Origin: Streptomyces niger
GTDB taxonomy: Bacteria > Actinomycetota > Actinomycetes > Streptomycetales > Streptomycetaceae
Assembly: GCF_000718305.1 (NCBI RefSeq)
Contig: NZ_JOFQ01000027.1
Coordinates: forward strand, 37,202 to 101,201
DNA: 64,000 nt
Reading direction: 5' to 3'
This document shows positions 51,527 through 60,707 of this stretch, one piece after another. The position numbers and the translations under genes were made by a program. Position 1 is the first letter of the stretch. Each line of letters opens with the position of its first letter. The notes under the pieces were generated by a model. The model was not told the origin of the DNA. It did no database searches and worked only from the letters and a program-made list of their open reading frames with translations.

Positions 51527-52756
51527 ATGAGTAGTCAAGTGGAGGTGCGCGCTTCAGCGCGGCCCGCGGTGGCCATCGCCGACACACACCGGCGGACGGC
51601 GCTCGGGGAAACACCCGTCACGGTGGGGGTGGAAGAAGAATTCCTGCTGGTGGACCCGGCCTCTCGGCAACTGAGCACACGAGCCGACAGGGTTGTGGCG
51701 CACGCCGCCGAAGAACTCGGCGATCGGGTCACCACCGAGCTCACCCGCTACCAGATCGAGGTCCGCACCGATCCGCACACCAGCCTCGCCGACCTCGGTG
51801 ACCAGCTCCGCGCAACACGCGAAGCCGTCGCACGAGCCGCGGCCCGGTCGGACTTGCGCATCATCTCCAGCGGCACCCCCGTCCTCGGCCAACACACTCC
51901 CCCGCCGCTGAGCCCCGGCCCCCGCTACGCCCGCAGCGCCGCCACGTTCCGCGCCCTGGATCACGAGCAGAGCGCCTGCGCCTGCCACGTTCACATCGGC
52001 GTGCCCGACCTGCCCACAGCGTTGCAGCTGAGCAACCACCTGCGCCCCTGGCTGCCCGCGCTCATCGCCCTGACCGCCAACTCGCCCTACTGGGCCGCCC
52101 AGGACACCGGCTACGCCAGTTGGCGCACCATGACCTGGTGCCGCTGGCCGGTGGCGGGACCGCCCCCGTACTTCGAATCTCCCACCCACTTCGAGGACCT
52201 GATCGACACCCTGATCACCAGCGAAACCCTCCTGGACCGCGGCGGCCTCTACTGGGACATCCGCCCCTCCCATCACGTACCGACCCTCGAAATCCGTATC
52301 GCCGACGCCACCCCCACCGTGCACGACACCCTGCTGCTCGCCGGCACCGTGCAAGGCATGGCCACCCAGGCCCTGGCAGCCATACGCGCCTCCCAGCCCG
52401 CCCCGCGCCCGCAGCCAGAGATGCTGCGAGCCGCATACTGGCGCGCCGCCCGCGACGGCCTGACCGGCAAGAGCCTCAACCTCCACACCAACCGCCTCGA
52501 ACCCGCCGCGGCACAACTCGACCGCCTCTGGCGCACCGCACTGCCCGCCCTCGACACCTCGGACGCCCCCGGCCTCGGCCTCCTGCGCACCGCGCGAGCC
52601 CGCCTGCGCACCGACGGAAACGGCGCCGACCGCCAGCGAACGGCCTACCGTCGCCAACACAGACTCACCGACGTCGTCGACGACCTGATCGAGAGCGTCA
52701 CCGCGACCGACGACCCACACCACACGTCTCGATACGGCATGGGCACGGACCGGTGA
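51527..52756 (+). CDS. YbdK-type carboxylate-amine ligase (glutamate-cysteine ligase 2 family)
   Basis: A 409-aa ATP-dependent ligase. Signature PVTVGVEEEFLLVDPASRQL with the acidic metal-binding triad, RVVAHAAEELGDRVTTELTR, CHVHIGVPDL and PTLEIRIADATPTVHDTLLL identify the GCS2/YbdK family, which joins amino acids with an ATP-activated carboxylate. Members have weak glutamate-cysteine ligase activity; the true product is unknown. ATG 51527 lacks a ribosome site and the mRNA may be leaderless. It is divergent from the halogenase-like gene with a short (73-nt) gap. Confidence 0.88.
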   Translation: MSSQVEVRASARPAVAIADTHRRTALGETPVTVGVEEEFLLVDPASRQLSTRADRVVAHAAEELGDRVTTELTRYQIEVRTDPHTSLADLGDQLRATREAVARAAARSDLRIISSGTPVLGQHTPPPLSPGPRYARSAATFRALDHEQSACACHVHIGVPDLPTALQLSNHLRPWLPALIALTANSPYWAAQDTGYASWRTMTWCRWPVAGPPPYFESPTHFEDLIDTLITSETLLDRGGLYWDIRPSHHVPTLEIRIADATPTVHDTLLLAGTVQGMATQALAAIRASQPAPRPQPEMLRAAYWRAARDGLTGKSLNLHTNRLEPAAAQLDRLWRTALPALDTSDAPGLGLLRTARARLRTDGNGADRQRTAYRRQHRLTDVVDDLIESVTATDDPHHTSRYGMGTDR

Positions 52757-52807
52757 AAGGGCCCGGCGTTCGGCCGGCCAGGTGGCAGCGGCTACTCCGT
52801 ACCGGTG

Positions 52808-54139
52808 TCACCTGCCGGGATGCTGCCCGTACCCCTGTCCGAGGTACGGCGGTGGGGGGACGTACTGGTGCGCGAGCTGTCCTGGCACCCCGAACCAGGT
52901 CTTCGAGACGCGCAGGACCAGCAGGACGAAGACCGCCATGCACCCGAGGACCGCGATGGTCGTGGTGAGGTAGACGGCCTGGTAAGCCCACTGAGGGTAG
53001 ATCTCGGTGAAGCTGGGGAACGGGTCCCGGTACCCGCCCGCCCCCATGCTCTCCTTCAGCCGCTGCGACTCCTCTCCGAGCCGGCTCAAGGTGGCCTGTG
53101 AGGTCGCGGTCAGGAGGCCCCGGCCCGTGGCCAGTACGGCGACCAGTGCCGTGGCGACGAGTGCCATGATGCGTGCCCGCGGCCGGGGCAGCCGGATGGC
53201 GAGTGCCAGGCCGATCAGGAGCGCCGCGACGGCCACCAGGAGCACGACCACGATGACGGTCGGTCCCGCGGCGGTGTCCGGGAGGCGGGGGAAGGCCACG
53301 TGGACGCCGTACTGAGCGGTCTGTTTCTCCAAGGCCCGCTGATAGTTGTCGAGCCAGGCGAGTGTGGCCTGGTACGTCCGGATCTCCGCGACGGCGGCTA
53401 CGAGGGCGACGACCGCGATACCCACCAGGACGGCCATGGCCGCGGTGACGGCGACCGGCCGACGTACGCGCCGGAACGGCGGCGGTGGCAGTGGCGGCGG
53501 ATAGTGGGGAGGGGGCGGTGTGCCGGGAGGAAACGACGGAGGGGTGTCAGGAGATGGGTGATTGGTGGGAGAGGGCTGGTTGGTCGGGGCCGGCGGGTCG
53601 ACCGGCGGTCCGGGAGCCGGCGGTGGTGGCAAGAGGGGAGGCGCGCTCCGACGAGCCGAACGGACGGCGCGGAAGTATCCGTGGGAAGCGGGCAGCGCCA
53701 ACAGGGTGACCGAACCGAGCGTCAGCAACAGCATCCCGACGGCTACGCTCCGGGTCATGACGCCGTACCAGGGCACGGAGTCGTCACCGCCGACGGTGAG
53801 CAGCGCGACGTCGAAGCAGACGGACAGTCCGCCGACGACCCAGGTCGCCACCCGTGCCCCCTGTCGTCCCCGCCCGTCGAGCAGGGACAGCAACAGGCAG
53901 GCTCCGCCGAACACGATCGTGAGCACAGCGAAGGCGGCCAGCCCGTAGGCGGCCAGGTCCCCTGCCGCACCGTCGGCTGCTTCCTCGCTCCGCTGGTGGC
54001 GGAACTCGGGGATGGCGAAGAACGTGCCGACCGAGGAGACCAGGGCCAGCGCGCCCACCCCCGCGAACAGGTAGCTCGCCGCGAACACGGCACCCGAAGG
54101 CGCCGGTGCCAGTGGTGATTCCTCCGTTGTCGTGGTCAT
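52808..54139 (-). CDS. Polyproline-linked multi-pass membrane protein
   Basis: A 443-aa membrane protein. N-terminal half: about four TM segments (roughly 20-45, 65-90, 98-120 and 130-150). The middle (about 165-225) is a Pro-rich linker (PPPPAPGPPVDPPAPTNQPS). The C-terminal half has further TMs (about 240-265, 300-325, 333-350 and 400-425) around short loops. I recognise no known family. ATG 54139 overlaps the TGA of the upstream gene (ATGA), so both are translationally coupled. It may be the membrane partner of the large exported protein next to it; that is inference. Confidence 0.75.
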   Translation of the reverse strand: MTTTTEESPLAPAPSGAVFAASYLFAGVGALALVSSVGTFFAIPEFRHQRSEEAADGAAGDLAAYGLAAFAVLTIVFGGACLLLSLLDGRGRQGARVATWVVGGLSVCFDVALLTVGGDDSVPWYGVMTRSVAVGMLLLTLGSVTLLALPASHGYFRAVRSARRSAPPLLPPPPAPGPPVDPPAPTNQPSPTNHPSPDTPPSFPPGTPPPPHYPPPLPPPPFRRVRRPVAVTAAMAVLVGIAVVALVAAVAEIRTYQATLAWLDNYQRALEKQTAQYGVHVAFPRLPDTAAGPTVIVVVLLVAVAALLIGLALAIRLPRPRARIMALVATALVAVLATGRGLLTATSQATLSRLGEESQRLKESMGAGGYRDPFPSFTEIYPQWAYQAVYLTTTIAVLGCMAVFVLLVLRVSKTWFGVPGQLAHQYVPPPPYLGQGYGQHPGR

Positions 54140-56394
54140 CGGCCCGCCCCTGCCGATGAGTTCGCCCGGCGGCGCCACAACAGCAGGCCGCCCGTGACGA
54201 GCCAGGCAGCGAGCGGCACGGCCCCCAGCACGTAGAACAGCGGCTTCGACGTCGCCGGGTCGGGGCTCGCGAAGGCCTCCGCCGTGGGCACCGCGGTGGT
54301 CTGTCCGCCGAGCCAGACGTCACGCCCCTCGCCGCTCGGCTCGTTCAGCGCATCGCGCACCGTGGCGGACAGCGCAGGATGCTCCTTGGCGAACCTGGCC
54401 GCGTCCAGCCTGTTCTGGTTGATGTGACTGAAATCCACTCCACCGTAGACGTAGGTACGGGTGTACACGACGTTGCCCTTGGTGGTGGTGCGCTTCACCT
54501 TGAACTCGCCGTTCTTGTACGACTTGACGTAGCGGTCGAAGACCTCGCGGGGCGTCCACTTCTCCCGGGAGGCCCAACGGCTGATGTCGCCCTTGCCGAT
54601 GAGGTTCGAGTACGCGGTGTGCTTGTCGGCGCTGCGCTTGCGGAACCACTCGGCGGCGACCCGGCTGGCATAGACCCGACGCAGATCGGCGTACTCGGGC
54701 GCGTGGTTCACCGCCTTCTGGACCTGCGGCAGGATCGTCGTGCGGTACACCGACTCGTTGTGCCGAGTGCTGGCCGGGTCCTGCTGCCCGCAGCCTGCCT
54801 GGCCTCCGGCGCCCGGGGTCTTGATGACTTCCGACTCCATCTTCACCAGCAGCGGTGCATCCAGGATGTGCAGTTCGTTGCCGCTGTCGCGGACGGTGGC
54901 CGTGTCGGGCACGATCCACTGCCGCATGGAGACGCACTTGGTCTCACCCCGCAGGGAGTCCCAGAACTTCTTGCCGCCCGGGGTGTCGGGACGGATGAAC
55001 TTCGCGACCGACTTCTTCATCGCCAGGTCCGCCTCCAACAGCACCCGCCCGGCGTCGGTCCTGCCGAACTTCTCGTCGATGATCCGCTCGGGCTCGTCCG
55101 GGTTGAGGTTGACGGTGAACGCGGACTGCGGCAGCTCCAACCAGACGAAGAAGGAGTCCGAGGCGAGCTGTGCGGCTCGTCGCCCGCCGAAGGACAGCTC
55201 GTCGGCCGGGAGGGCGTCGGCCTTGAACGCGTACTGTACGCCGGAACCGTTGTGGTAGGTGTCGGCGACGTAGCGCAGTTGCAGCGTCGAGAAGTCGACG
55301 CCGCCCAGATTGCGGGCCAGGTCGGGGTGGCCGGATTCCGTGGCGAGTTGCTGGTCGACCCGGCGCAGCTCGGCTGCCTCTTCCGGGGTGTCACCGGAAT
55401 CTGCGATCTCCGCCGGGGCCGCCGCCGGGGCCTGATACTGATCGGGGGCGCGCAGCGTGTCGTCGGCGGCGGCACCGCCCTGCGGTCCGCTGTCCTGCGG
55501 CCCGTCCTTGGGGCTGCCACCGCCGTTGGACCCACCGCCGTCCGGCTCGGTCCCGCCCGTGCTGTTGCCGTCCGAGTCGGTTCCACCCGGGTTGTCCCCA
55601 CCCGGGTTGCTCACCTTCTTCTGCGCCGGCACCACGGCATACGAAATGCCGGCCGCCTTGAGCAGCTTCTTGGCCTTCTTGGTCGGCTGCGTGGGGAAGA
55701 GGTACACCAGTTGCCGAGGATTGGGCTTTCCCCGTTCGGCATCGACGAATGCCTTGTCCCGCGCCAGTTCGCCGGCGTCTATGCCCCTACCGGACTTGAC
55801 CTCGTAGAGCAGGCCGAGTTCCACGTTGGCCAGGTCGTAGTAGCGGTTCGCCTCCTTCACGTACAGCTCGGTCTGCCAGCCGTGGTTGGCACCGAGCTTG
55901 AGCCGTTCCACGACGTGCTGGACGAAGGCCTTGCCCTGGTTGTCGTTGCCCTGATTCGGGATGTATCTCCCGAGCCATTTGTTCCAGGGCAGCGCCTTGC
56001 TCGGCTTCTTGCCCTTCGGGTTCTCGTTGTACTTCGTCAGCTCCTCGGCTTTCCGCTTCTGATAGTCCTGCCATCGTTTCAGGCAGTGCTCCCACGTACC
56101 CGGCACCTTGGCCTTCGGGCTGAGTAACGCCGCCTGCAACTCGTCGATCTTCGGTTCCGGTCGGTCGCGCAGCGACTCGGCGGGATTCCTGTACTCGTAC
56201 GTCTGCCGAGGCCCGGGCGGAGCCGGCCGAGACCCACCCGGCAGGGTGCCCGGATCCGGCGCGGGCCCCTCGAAGTTGGGCAGCGGCACCGGCTTCGGCG
56301 CGGCCAGGCCCGAGCCCGGCCAGCCGAACGGCCCGCACAGTGCCGCCAGCACCAACGCGGCCAGCCACGCCAAGACTCGTCGATGTCCGCTCAC
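54136..56394 (-). CDS. Exported, membrane-anchored protein with PD-(D/E)XK-like nuclease region
   Basis: A 752-aa protein: signal peptide (RRVLAWLAALVLAALCGPFG), then a Pro-rich segment, then a restriction-endonuclease-like region (about 150-260) with YYDLANVELGLLYEVKSG, giving Asp187 and Glu198-x-Lys200, the D...ExK arrangement of PD-(D/E)XK nucleases. A Gly/Asp-rich linker (about 262-315) follows, then a second globular domain (about 345-700) with FTVNLNPDEPERIIDEKFGR and AGRVLLEADLAMKKSVAK, and a C-terminal TM (PLFYVLGAVPLAAWLVTG) with a basic tail. GTG 56394 follows GGGGGAG. The nuclease fold is inference from the motif; no family hit was tested. Its gene is flanked by two partners. Confidence 0.7.
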   Translation of the reverse strand: MSGHRRVLAWLAALVLAALCGPFGWPGSGLAAPKPVPLPNFEGPAPDPGTLPGGSRPAPPGPRQTYEYRNPAESLRDRPEPKIDELQAALLSPKAKVPGTWEHCLKRWQDYQKRKAEELTKYNENPKGKKPSKALPWNKWLGRYIPNQGNDNQGKAFVQHVVERLKLGANHGWQTELYVKEANRYYDLANVELGLLYEVKSGRGIDAGELARDKAFVDAERGKPNPRQLVYLFPTQPTKKAKKLLKAAGISYAVVPAQKKVSNPGGDNPGGTDSDGNSTGGTEPDGGGSNGGGSPKDGPQDSGPQGGAAADDTLRAPDQYQAPAAAPAEIADSGDTPEEAAELRRVDQQLATESGHPDLARNLGGVDFSTLQLRYVADTYHNGSGVQYAFKADALPADELSFGGRRAAQLASDSFFVWLELPQSAFTVNLNPDEPERIIDEKFGRTDAGRVLLEADLAMKKSVAKFIRPDTPGGKKFWDSLRGETKCVSMRQWIVPDTATVRDSGNELHILDAPLLVKMESEVIKTPGAGGQAGCGQQDPASTRHNESVYRTTILPQVQKAVNHAPEYADLRRVYASRVAAEWFRKRSADKHTAYSNLIGKGDISRWASREKWTPREVFDRYVKSYKNGEFKVKRTTTKGNVVYTRTYVYGGVDFSHINQNRLDAARFAKEHPALSATVRDALNEPSGEGRDVWLGGQTTAVPTAEAFASPDPATSKPLFYVLGAVPLAAWLVTGGLLLWRRRANSSAGAGR

Positions 56395-56508
56395 TACCAA
56401 CTCCCCCGGCAGGCAGTCGAATACGGCGACCAACCTACGGCACTTGCGCACCGGGAGACAGACACAGGCGATGACCAACCTGCGTCATTCGTCCACCGAA
56501 AGACAGGC

Positions 56509-57414
56509 TCAGGTGAGTTGTTCGTACGCGTAACGGAGCACACCGGGATTGCGGTCGGCGAGCGCCAGCCGCAGCAGCAGGAACGGCACCGCCACCGCGC
56601 CTTCCGGAACCAGCTGGTCCAGGAAGGGACGCCCGATGAACATGTTGTCGCCGTCCGGTTCACCGGCGTGGTAGCACCAGTGCGCGCGCATCGCCGGCCG
56701 CAGCACCTCGCCGAGGTACCAGGACGCACCCTCGGCGAACGCCGAGTGGGCTGCCAACTCCTCTGGCTCGTCCACCAGCTGACGGGCCGTCGTCTCCAGC
56801 TCGTCCAGGGACTTCCGGGAGAAGTCCCAGAGTTCGGGTCGCTCCGCGTACGTGTCGAGCCAGGCCGGCAGGGCGGCCGCGCGTTCGGCCAGCCATCCGT
56901 CCAGGTACGCCGAGCCGGGAACGGTCAGCTCACGATCGAGCCCGGGGGTCGGCTGCTTGCTCGGCGTCCAGCCGGGTGTCGCGGCCTGCTTCTCGGCGAC
57001 CGCTCGCGCCAGGTCCCGCCGGCTCCGGCCGAACTCGTCACCGTCCCGGTGTCGCCGAGCCCGCTCGACCAGCTCCGCCGGGCAGACCGCCGGCAGGCCG
57101 AGCTCCGGGTCCGGCTGCACGACCGGCAGTCCACGCCGCTCGTCCCAGGCCCAGCGCCCGCCGGCCACCGAGAGCAGAGCTTCGCCCAGGTACCCGGCGA
57201 CCCGCTCGACGAAGTCCTCCGCAGGCTCGATCCGGGCGACGAGCTCCGCCTCCAGCTGAGCCAGCAATGCCGGTGAGTAGTCCGTCAGCGAGCCCTCCGG
57301 CCACTCGAAGTCCACCAGGCCGGCCAGCCGAGGCTGCATACCCTCCAGCCAGTTCTCCAACGGATCCACAGCGACTCCCACCGGTCGACCTGCGGGGGCC
57401 CGCAGATTCGGCAC
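56509..57414 (-). CDS. Cytosolic protein with two similar halves (possible immunity/partner)
   Basis: A 301-aa protein without signal or TM. Two regions resemble each other: FVERVAGYLGEALLSVAGGR ... WAWDERRGLPVV and FAEGASWYLGEVLRPAMRAH ... WCYHAGEPDGDNM, followed in both by a PxxxL-type block, suggesting an internal duplication. It is acidic and Trp-rich, a profile common in immunity proteins, and lies 115 nt upstream of the exported nuclease-like gene in the same direction. No named family is recognised. Function as an immunity protein is a hypothesis only. Confidence 0.6.
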   Translation of the reverse strand: MPNLRAPAGRPVGVAVDPLENWLEGMQPRLAGLVDFEWPEGSLTDYSPALLAQLEAELVARIEPAEDFVERVAGYLGEALLSVAGGRWAWDERRGLPVVQPDPELGLPAVCPAELVERARRHRDGDEFGRSRRDLARAVAEKQAATPGWTPSKQPTPGLDRELTVPGSAYLDGWLAERAAALPAWLDTYAERPELWDFSRKSLDELETTARQLVDEPEELAAHSAFAEGASWYLGEVLRPAMRAHWCYHAGEPDGDNMFIGRPFLDQLVPEGAVAVPFLLLRLALADRNPGVLRYAYEQLT

Positions 57415-57511
57415 CCATCGTCCGTCGTGAACACCACCGCGCGCAACGCCCCGGCCTGCTTATACCAGGGCCAGTACCACTATGTCCCCGATTCCCCCGA
57501 AAGTCGAATAA

Positions 57512-57524
57512 GTGTTGTAAACAC
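57512..57524. promoter_or_regulatory. Palindromic site upstream of the I36 inhibitor gene
   Basis: GTGTTGTAAACAC is a 5+3+5 inverted repeat located between the divergent genes at 57414 and 57629. Position and symmetry suggest a binding site for a dimeric regulator. Confidence 0.4.
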
Positions 57525-57628
57525 GGTATCCCGTACAGCATTCTTGGTACGACAGTGACGCAACTGCCGCGCCTTTCCGACGGAACTATGCGGCTTGTTG
57601 TGCCATGGGGAGAACAAGGGGGAAATAC

Positions 57629-58003
57629 ATGCGAAAGATAGCCAAGGCTGCTGCGCTGACGTTCGCCGTGAGCGCGCTCGCCACGGTCGGCATGTCCAGC
57701 GCCAACGCCGCGCCCGCGGCGGGCAGCCTGCACGGCTGCCCCTCAGGGGCCGTCTGCGTCTACCCGCAGAATGCCGGGTGGAACGGCGACCGCCCGTCGC
57801 TGGTCTTCTACAGCTACGGGGCGCACAACCTCAGCAACCAGTTCGGGCAGCACTACGTCCTGAACAACCAGACGGGCGGCGCGACGGCCCGCACCTGCAC
57901 GGGCTACAACGGAACCGGGGACTGCCAGGGCTTCATCCAGCCCGGCTACTACGTCGACAAGGACCTGACACCGATCAATTTGATCCTCCTCGTCCGGCCG
58001 TAA
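57629..58003 (+). CDS. Secreted peptidase inhibitor family I36 protein
   Basis: A 124-aa secreted protein. Signal peptide RKIAKAAALTFAVSALATVG with cleavage near SSANAAPA (about residue 27). The mature domain has the I36 (streptomyces metalloproteinase inhibitor, gamma-crystallin-like) pattern CPSGAVCVYPQNAGWNGDRP and GYNGTGDCQGFIQPGYY, with four Cys likely forming two disulfides. Such proteins inhibit extracellular metalloproteases or are surface-layer beta proteins. ATG 57629 follows AAGGGGGAA. Confidence 0.9.
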   Translation: MRKIAKAAALTFAVSALATVGMSSANAAPAAGSLHGCPSGAVCVYPQNAGWNGDRPSLVFYSYGAHNLSNQFGQHYVLNNQTGGATARTCTGYNGTGDCQGFIQPGYYVDKDLTPINLILLVRP

Positions 58004-58085
58004 CAGCCGCCGGACACGCAAGGACGTCTTGCTCGGGCCGGTCCCTGCCGGGGCTCGGCCCGAGTGCCGTTCCGTCCCGGAGATC

Positions 58086-58307
58086 TCAGGCCCCGAGGGC
58101 ACTGACGCCAAGGGTGATCAAGGCTACGGCCTTGGCCACCTCGGCGGCCACGTAGAACAGATGGGTGCGGGAGCGCGGCAGCGTCTCCCCCGCGAGCACC
58201 CGGTCGGACCGGCGGTTGAGCACGGGACGGATCACGACCAGTTGCACGGCCAGCAGGAGCACAGCGACGGCGGCTGTCACGCCGACCGGCGGGGGCGGAC
58301 CACCCAC
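58086..58307 (-). CDS. Small two-TM membrane protein, perhaps truncated
   Basis: A 73-aa protein with two hydrophobic segments (VTAAVAVLLLAVQLVVIRP and VAKAVALITLGVSALGA) joined by a polar loop LNRRSDRVLAGETLPRSRTH. The loop is a conserved feature of longer (about 150-aa) actinobacterial membrane proteins; the upstream half of those is missing, and the start abuts the RidA gene. Likely N-terminally shortened or a small independent protein. Start GTG 58307. Confidence 0.45.
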   Translation of the reverse strand: MGGPPPPVGVTAAVAVLLLAVQLVVIRPVLNRRSDRVLAGETLPRSRTHLFYVAAEVAKAVALITLGVSALGA

Positions 58308-58329
58308 GCCCCGCTCTCCCCCGCGGTCG

Positions 58330-58719
58330 CTACGCCGTGACCCGCCTCGCGTAGACCTCGATCTCGATCTTCATGCGCGGGTCGGCGAGCCCGCACACGA
58401 GCATCGTGGCGGCCGGCCGGACCTCGCCGAAGCGGCGGCGCAGCACCGGCCAGCAGGGCTCGAAGTCCGCTCGGTCGGGCAGCAGATAGCGCACCCGCAC
58501 CACGTCGGCGAAGCCGGCCCCCGCCTCCGCCAGTGCGGCCTCGATGTTGCGCAGGCACTGCTCAGCCTGCTCCACCACATCGTCGGAAATGGTCATGGTG
58601 GCGTAGTCGAAGCCGGTCGTCCCGGACACATGCACCCACTCACCGTCGACCACGGCACGGGCATAACCTATCTGCTCCTCAAAGGTCGAGCCACTGAGGA
58701 TCGCACGTCTCTCTGTCAT
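58330..58719 (-). CDS. RidA/YjgF-family protein (enamine/imine deaminase)
   Basis: A 129-aa cytosolic protein that hydrolyses reactive enamines/imines formed by PLP enzymes. The N-terminal GSTFEEQIGYARAVVDGEWV, HVSGTTGFDYA and the C-terminal PAATMLVCGLADPRMKIEIE carry the Arg that binds the carboxylate in active RidA. Next to it and in the same direction is a LysR regulator (33 nt), so control by that regulator is plausible. Confidence 0.93.
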   Translation of the reverse strand: MTERRAILSGSTFEEQIGYARAVVDGEWVHVSGTTGFDYATMTISDDVVEQAEQCLRNIEAALAEAGAGFADVVRVRYLLPDRADFEPCWPVLRRRFGEVRPAATMLVCGLADPRMKIEIEVYARRVTA

Positions 58720-58752
58720 ACGCCGAACGCTAAGTGACCGACGCCGGTACGT

Positions 58753-59676
58753 CTAACGATTCCCACGATCCTCAGATATGACCTCTCGCTCCCCACGGAA
58801 GTGACGTACGACCTCGGCTGCGACGGTGCGGGCCGCGCGGGAGGGATGGCGGCGGCGATGGCGCGCCAGGTGGACGGAGACGTCGGGCAGGGAGGGGCCG
58901 TGTACTGCCGTGAGGCGGCCGTCGCGTAGGGCTTCGGCGACGTTGGCACGCGGGAGAACGGTCAGCCCCAGCCCGGCTGCGACGCAGGAGCGAGCGGCCT
59001 CGATGCTGCCGAACCGCGTCAGGCGGGGCTCAGCGCCCGCGACCGCCAGCAGGCGTTGGGCGAGCCAGTCGCTGTAGGAACAGCCCTGCTCGTGGAGGAA
59101 GAAGCTCTCCTGCGCCAACTCCTGCCACGTGACGGGACGTTCGCGGCCGGCGAGGGGGTGGTCGGGTGCACACAGCAGGGCCAGCGGCTGGCCGGCGATG
59201 CGCTCGGCCGTCAGTTCCGGATGGTCGACCCGGTCCTCCAGCAGGAGAGCGCAGTCCAGTCGGCCCGCCCGCAGTCCTTCCACGGCGGAAGCGGTGCTGC
59301 ACGGCTGCAGGTGCACTTCCACATCCGGGTGGCGGCTGCGCAGCGCGGCGATCACGCCCGGCAGGTGGGCCGAGCACAGGGTCTCGCCCGCGCCCACCAC
59401 CACGGTCCCGGCGATCGGACCGTCCTCGGCAGCCGCCGCGAGCAAGCGCGACTCGGCCTCCAGTACCTCTTCGGCCGACGTGAGCAAGCGCCGGCCGGCG
59501 TCGGTGAGTACGGCGCCTCGGGCGAGCCGGTCGAAGAGCCGGGTCCCCAACGCCTTCTCCAGCACCTTGATCTGCGCCGTGACCGTGGACTGCGCGAGCA
59601 GCAGCTCAGCGGCGGCACCGGTGAAGCTTCCCGTCCTGGCGAGCGCCGTGAAGGTCTGCAGGAGTCGGGTGTCCAT
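58753..59676 (-). CDS. LysR-family transcriptional regulator
   Basis: A 307-aa regulator with N-terminal HTH (RLLQTFTALARTGSFTGAAA ... LLAQSTVTAQIKVLEKALGT) and a LysR substrate-binding domain (GTVVVGAGETLCSAHLPGVI to RSCVAAGLGLTVLPRANVAE). It is divergent from phzF-like at 59768 and upstream of ridA, so it probably controls both from the 91-nt intergenic region. Confidence 0.93.
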   Translation of the reverse strand: MDTRLLQTFTALARTGSFTGAAAELLLAQSTVTAQIKVLEKALGTRLFDRLARGAVLTDAGRRLLTSAEEVLEAESRLLAAAAEDGPIAGTVVVGAGETLCSAHLPGVIAALRSRHPDVEVHLQPCSTASAVEGLRAGRLDCALLLEDRVDHPELTAERIAGQPLALLCAPDHPLAGRERPVTWQELAQESFFLHEQGCSYSDWLAQRLLAVAGAEPRLTRFGSIEAARSCVAAGLGLTVLPRANVAEALRDGRLTAVHGPSLPDVSVHLARHRRRHPSRAARTVAAEVVRHFRGEREVISEDRGNR

Positions 59677-59708
59677 GACCGGATACTAGCAAGCCATCAC
59701 GCAATCCG

Positions 59709-59740
59709 ATCGATTCGATGAATAACTATCGTTGGTATTG
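59709..59740. promoter_or_regulatory. LysR-type operator candidates
   Basis: ATCGATTCGAT (59709-59719) is a 4+3+4 palindrome of the T-N11-A/ATnnnAT kind, followed by the AT-rich ATAACTATCGTTGGTAT (59722-59738). They sit midway in the divergent gap between LysR and PhzF-like genes. Confidence 0.5.
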
Positions 59741-59767
59741 ATGTGCCCTGGGCAGGAGTATGAAGGC

Positions 59768-60685
59768 ATGACGCACACAACGGATGTCACTGTTCTGCGC
59801 TACACAGCGTTCACCTCCCACCCTGCCGGCGGGAACCCGGCCGGCGTCGTCCTCGACGCCGCCGGACTCGACGAGCAGCAGATGCTGGCGATCGCCGCCG
59901 AGGTCGGGTACTCGGAGACCGCATTCGTCACCGCACGCGGCTCCGAGGATTCCCAGGGCTCCCGGGACTCGCAGGACTCCCGGGGCGACCGGCAACGCCG
60001 TTTCACGCTCCGCTACTTCAGCCCGCTCGCCGAGGTCGCCTTCTGCGGACATGCCACCGTCGCCACGGCGGTGGCTCTCGCCGAACGCATCGGCCCCGGC
60101 GATCTGTTCTTCGACACCCCGGCCGGCGAGATCGGCGTAACGACCGTGGCCGATGCCGACGGTGCCGTACGGGCGACGCTCACCAGCGTTCCCACCCGTT
60201 CCCGTCCGGCGCGGGCCGACGAGCTGGACGCCACTCTTTCCGCTCTGCGGTGGCAGCGGGCCGACCTCGATCCGGCGCTGCCACCGCACGTGGCCTTCGC
60301 CGGCAACGAGCATCTGGTCCTGGGCGTCGGCTCCCGCGCCCGACTGGCCGACCTCGACTACGACTTCGAGGCTCTTGCCGATGTGATGCGCTCTCACGGC
60401 TGGACGACGGTGCATCTGGTCTGGCGCGAGAGCGACACTCACTTCCACGCGCGCGACCCGTTCCCCGTCGGCGGCGTCCTGGAAGACCCGGCCACCGGAG
60501 CGGCGGCCGCCGCGTTCGGAGGTTACCTGCGTACGCTCGGCCTGGTCCCCACCGCTGGTACCACTGGCGAGATCACCATTCGCCAAGGCGAGGACATGGG
60601 GCGGCCCAGCGACCTGACGGTCGAGGCGGCCCCGAACGACACCCGCGTACGCGTCACGGGCCACGCCGTACCGATCGCCGGGTGA
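59768..60685 (+). CDS. PhzF-family isomerase/epimerase
   Basis: A 305-aa cytosolic protein with the two-halves diaminopimelate-epimerase-like fold. Features are RYTAFTSHPAGGNPAGVVLD, VGYSETAFV, the AEVAFCGHATVATAVAL motif and VLEDPATGAAAAAFGGYLRT. In PhzF the catalytic Glu45 (SETAF) is present. A Ser/Asp-rich loop (SEDSQGSRDSQDSRGDRQ) is an insertion. PhzF proteins isomerise phenazine precursors, but most genomic members have unknown substrates, and no other phenazine gene is here. ATG 59768. Confidence 0.92.
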   Translation: MTHTTDVTVLRYTAFTSHPAGGNPAGVVLDAAGLDEQQMLAIAAEVGYSETAFVTARGSEDSQGSRDSQDSRGDRQRRFTLRYFSPLAEVAFCGHATVATAVALAERIGPGDLFFDTPAGEIGVTTVADADGAVRATLTSVPTRSRPARADELDATLSALRWQRADLDPALPPHVAFAGNEHLVLGVGSRARLADLDYDFEALADVMRSHGWTTVHLVWRESDTHFHARDPFPVGGVLEDPATGAAAAAFGGYLRTLGLVPTAGTTGEITIRQGEDMGRPSDLTVEAAPNDTRVRVTGHAVPIAG

Positions 60686-60707
60686 ACGGCTGGGCGTGCG
60701 GCGCCAG

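Noticed and set aside
54379..56127. 582-codon plus-strand ORF opposite the exported nuclease-like gene
   Set aside because: It lacks a ribosome site and any domain; codon bias favours the minus-strand gene with signal peptide and TM.
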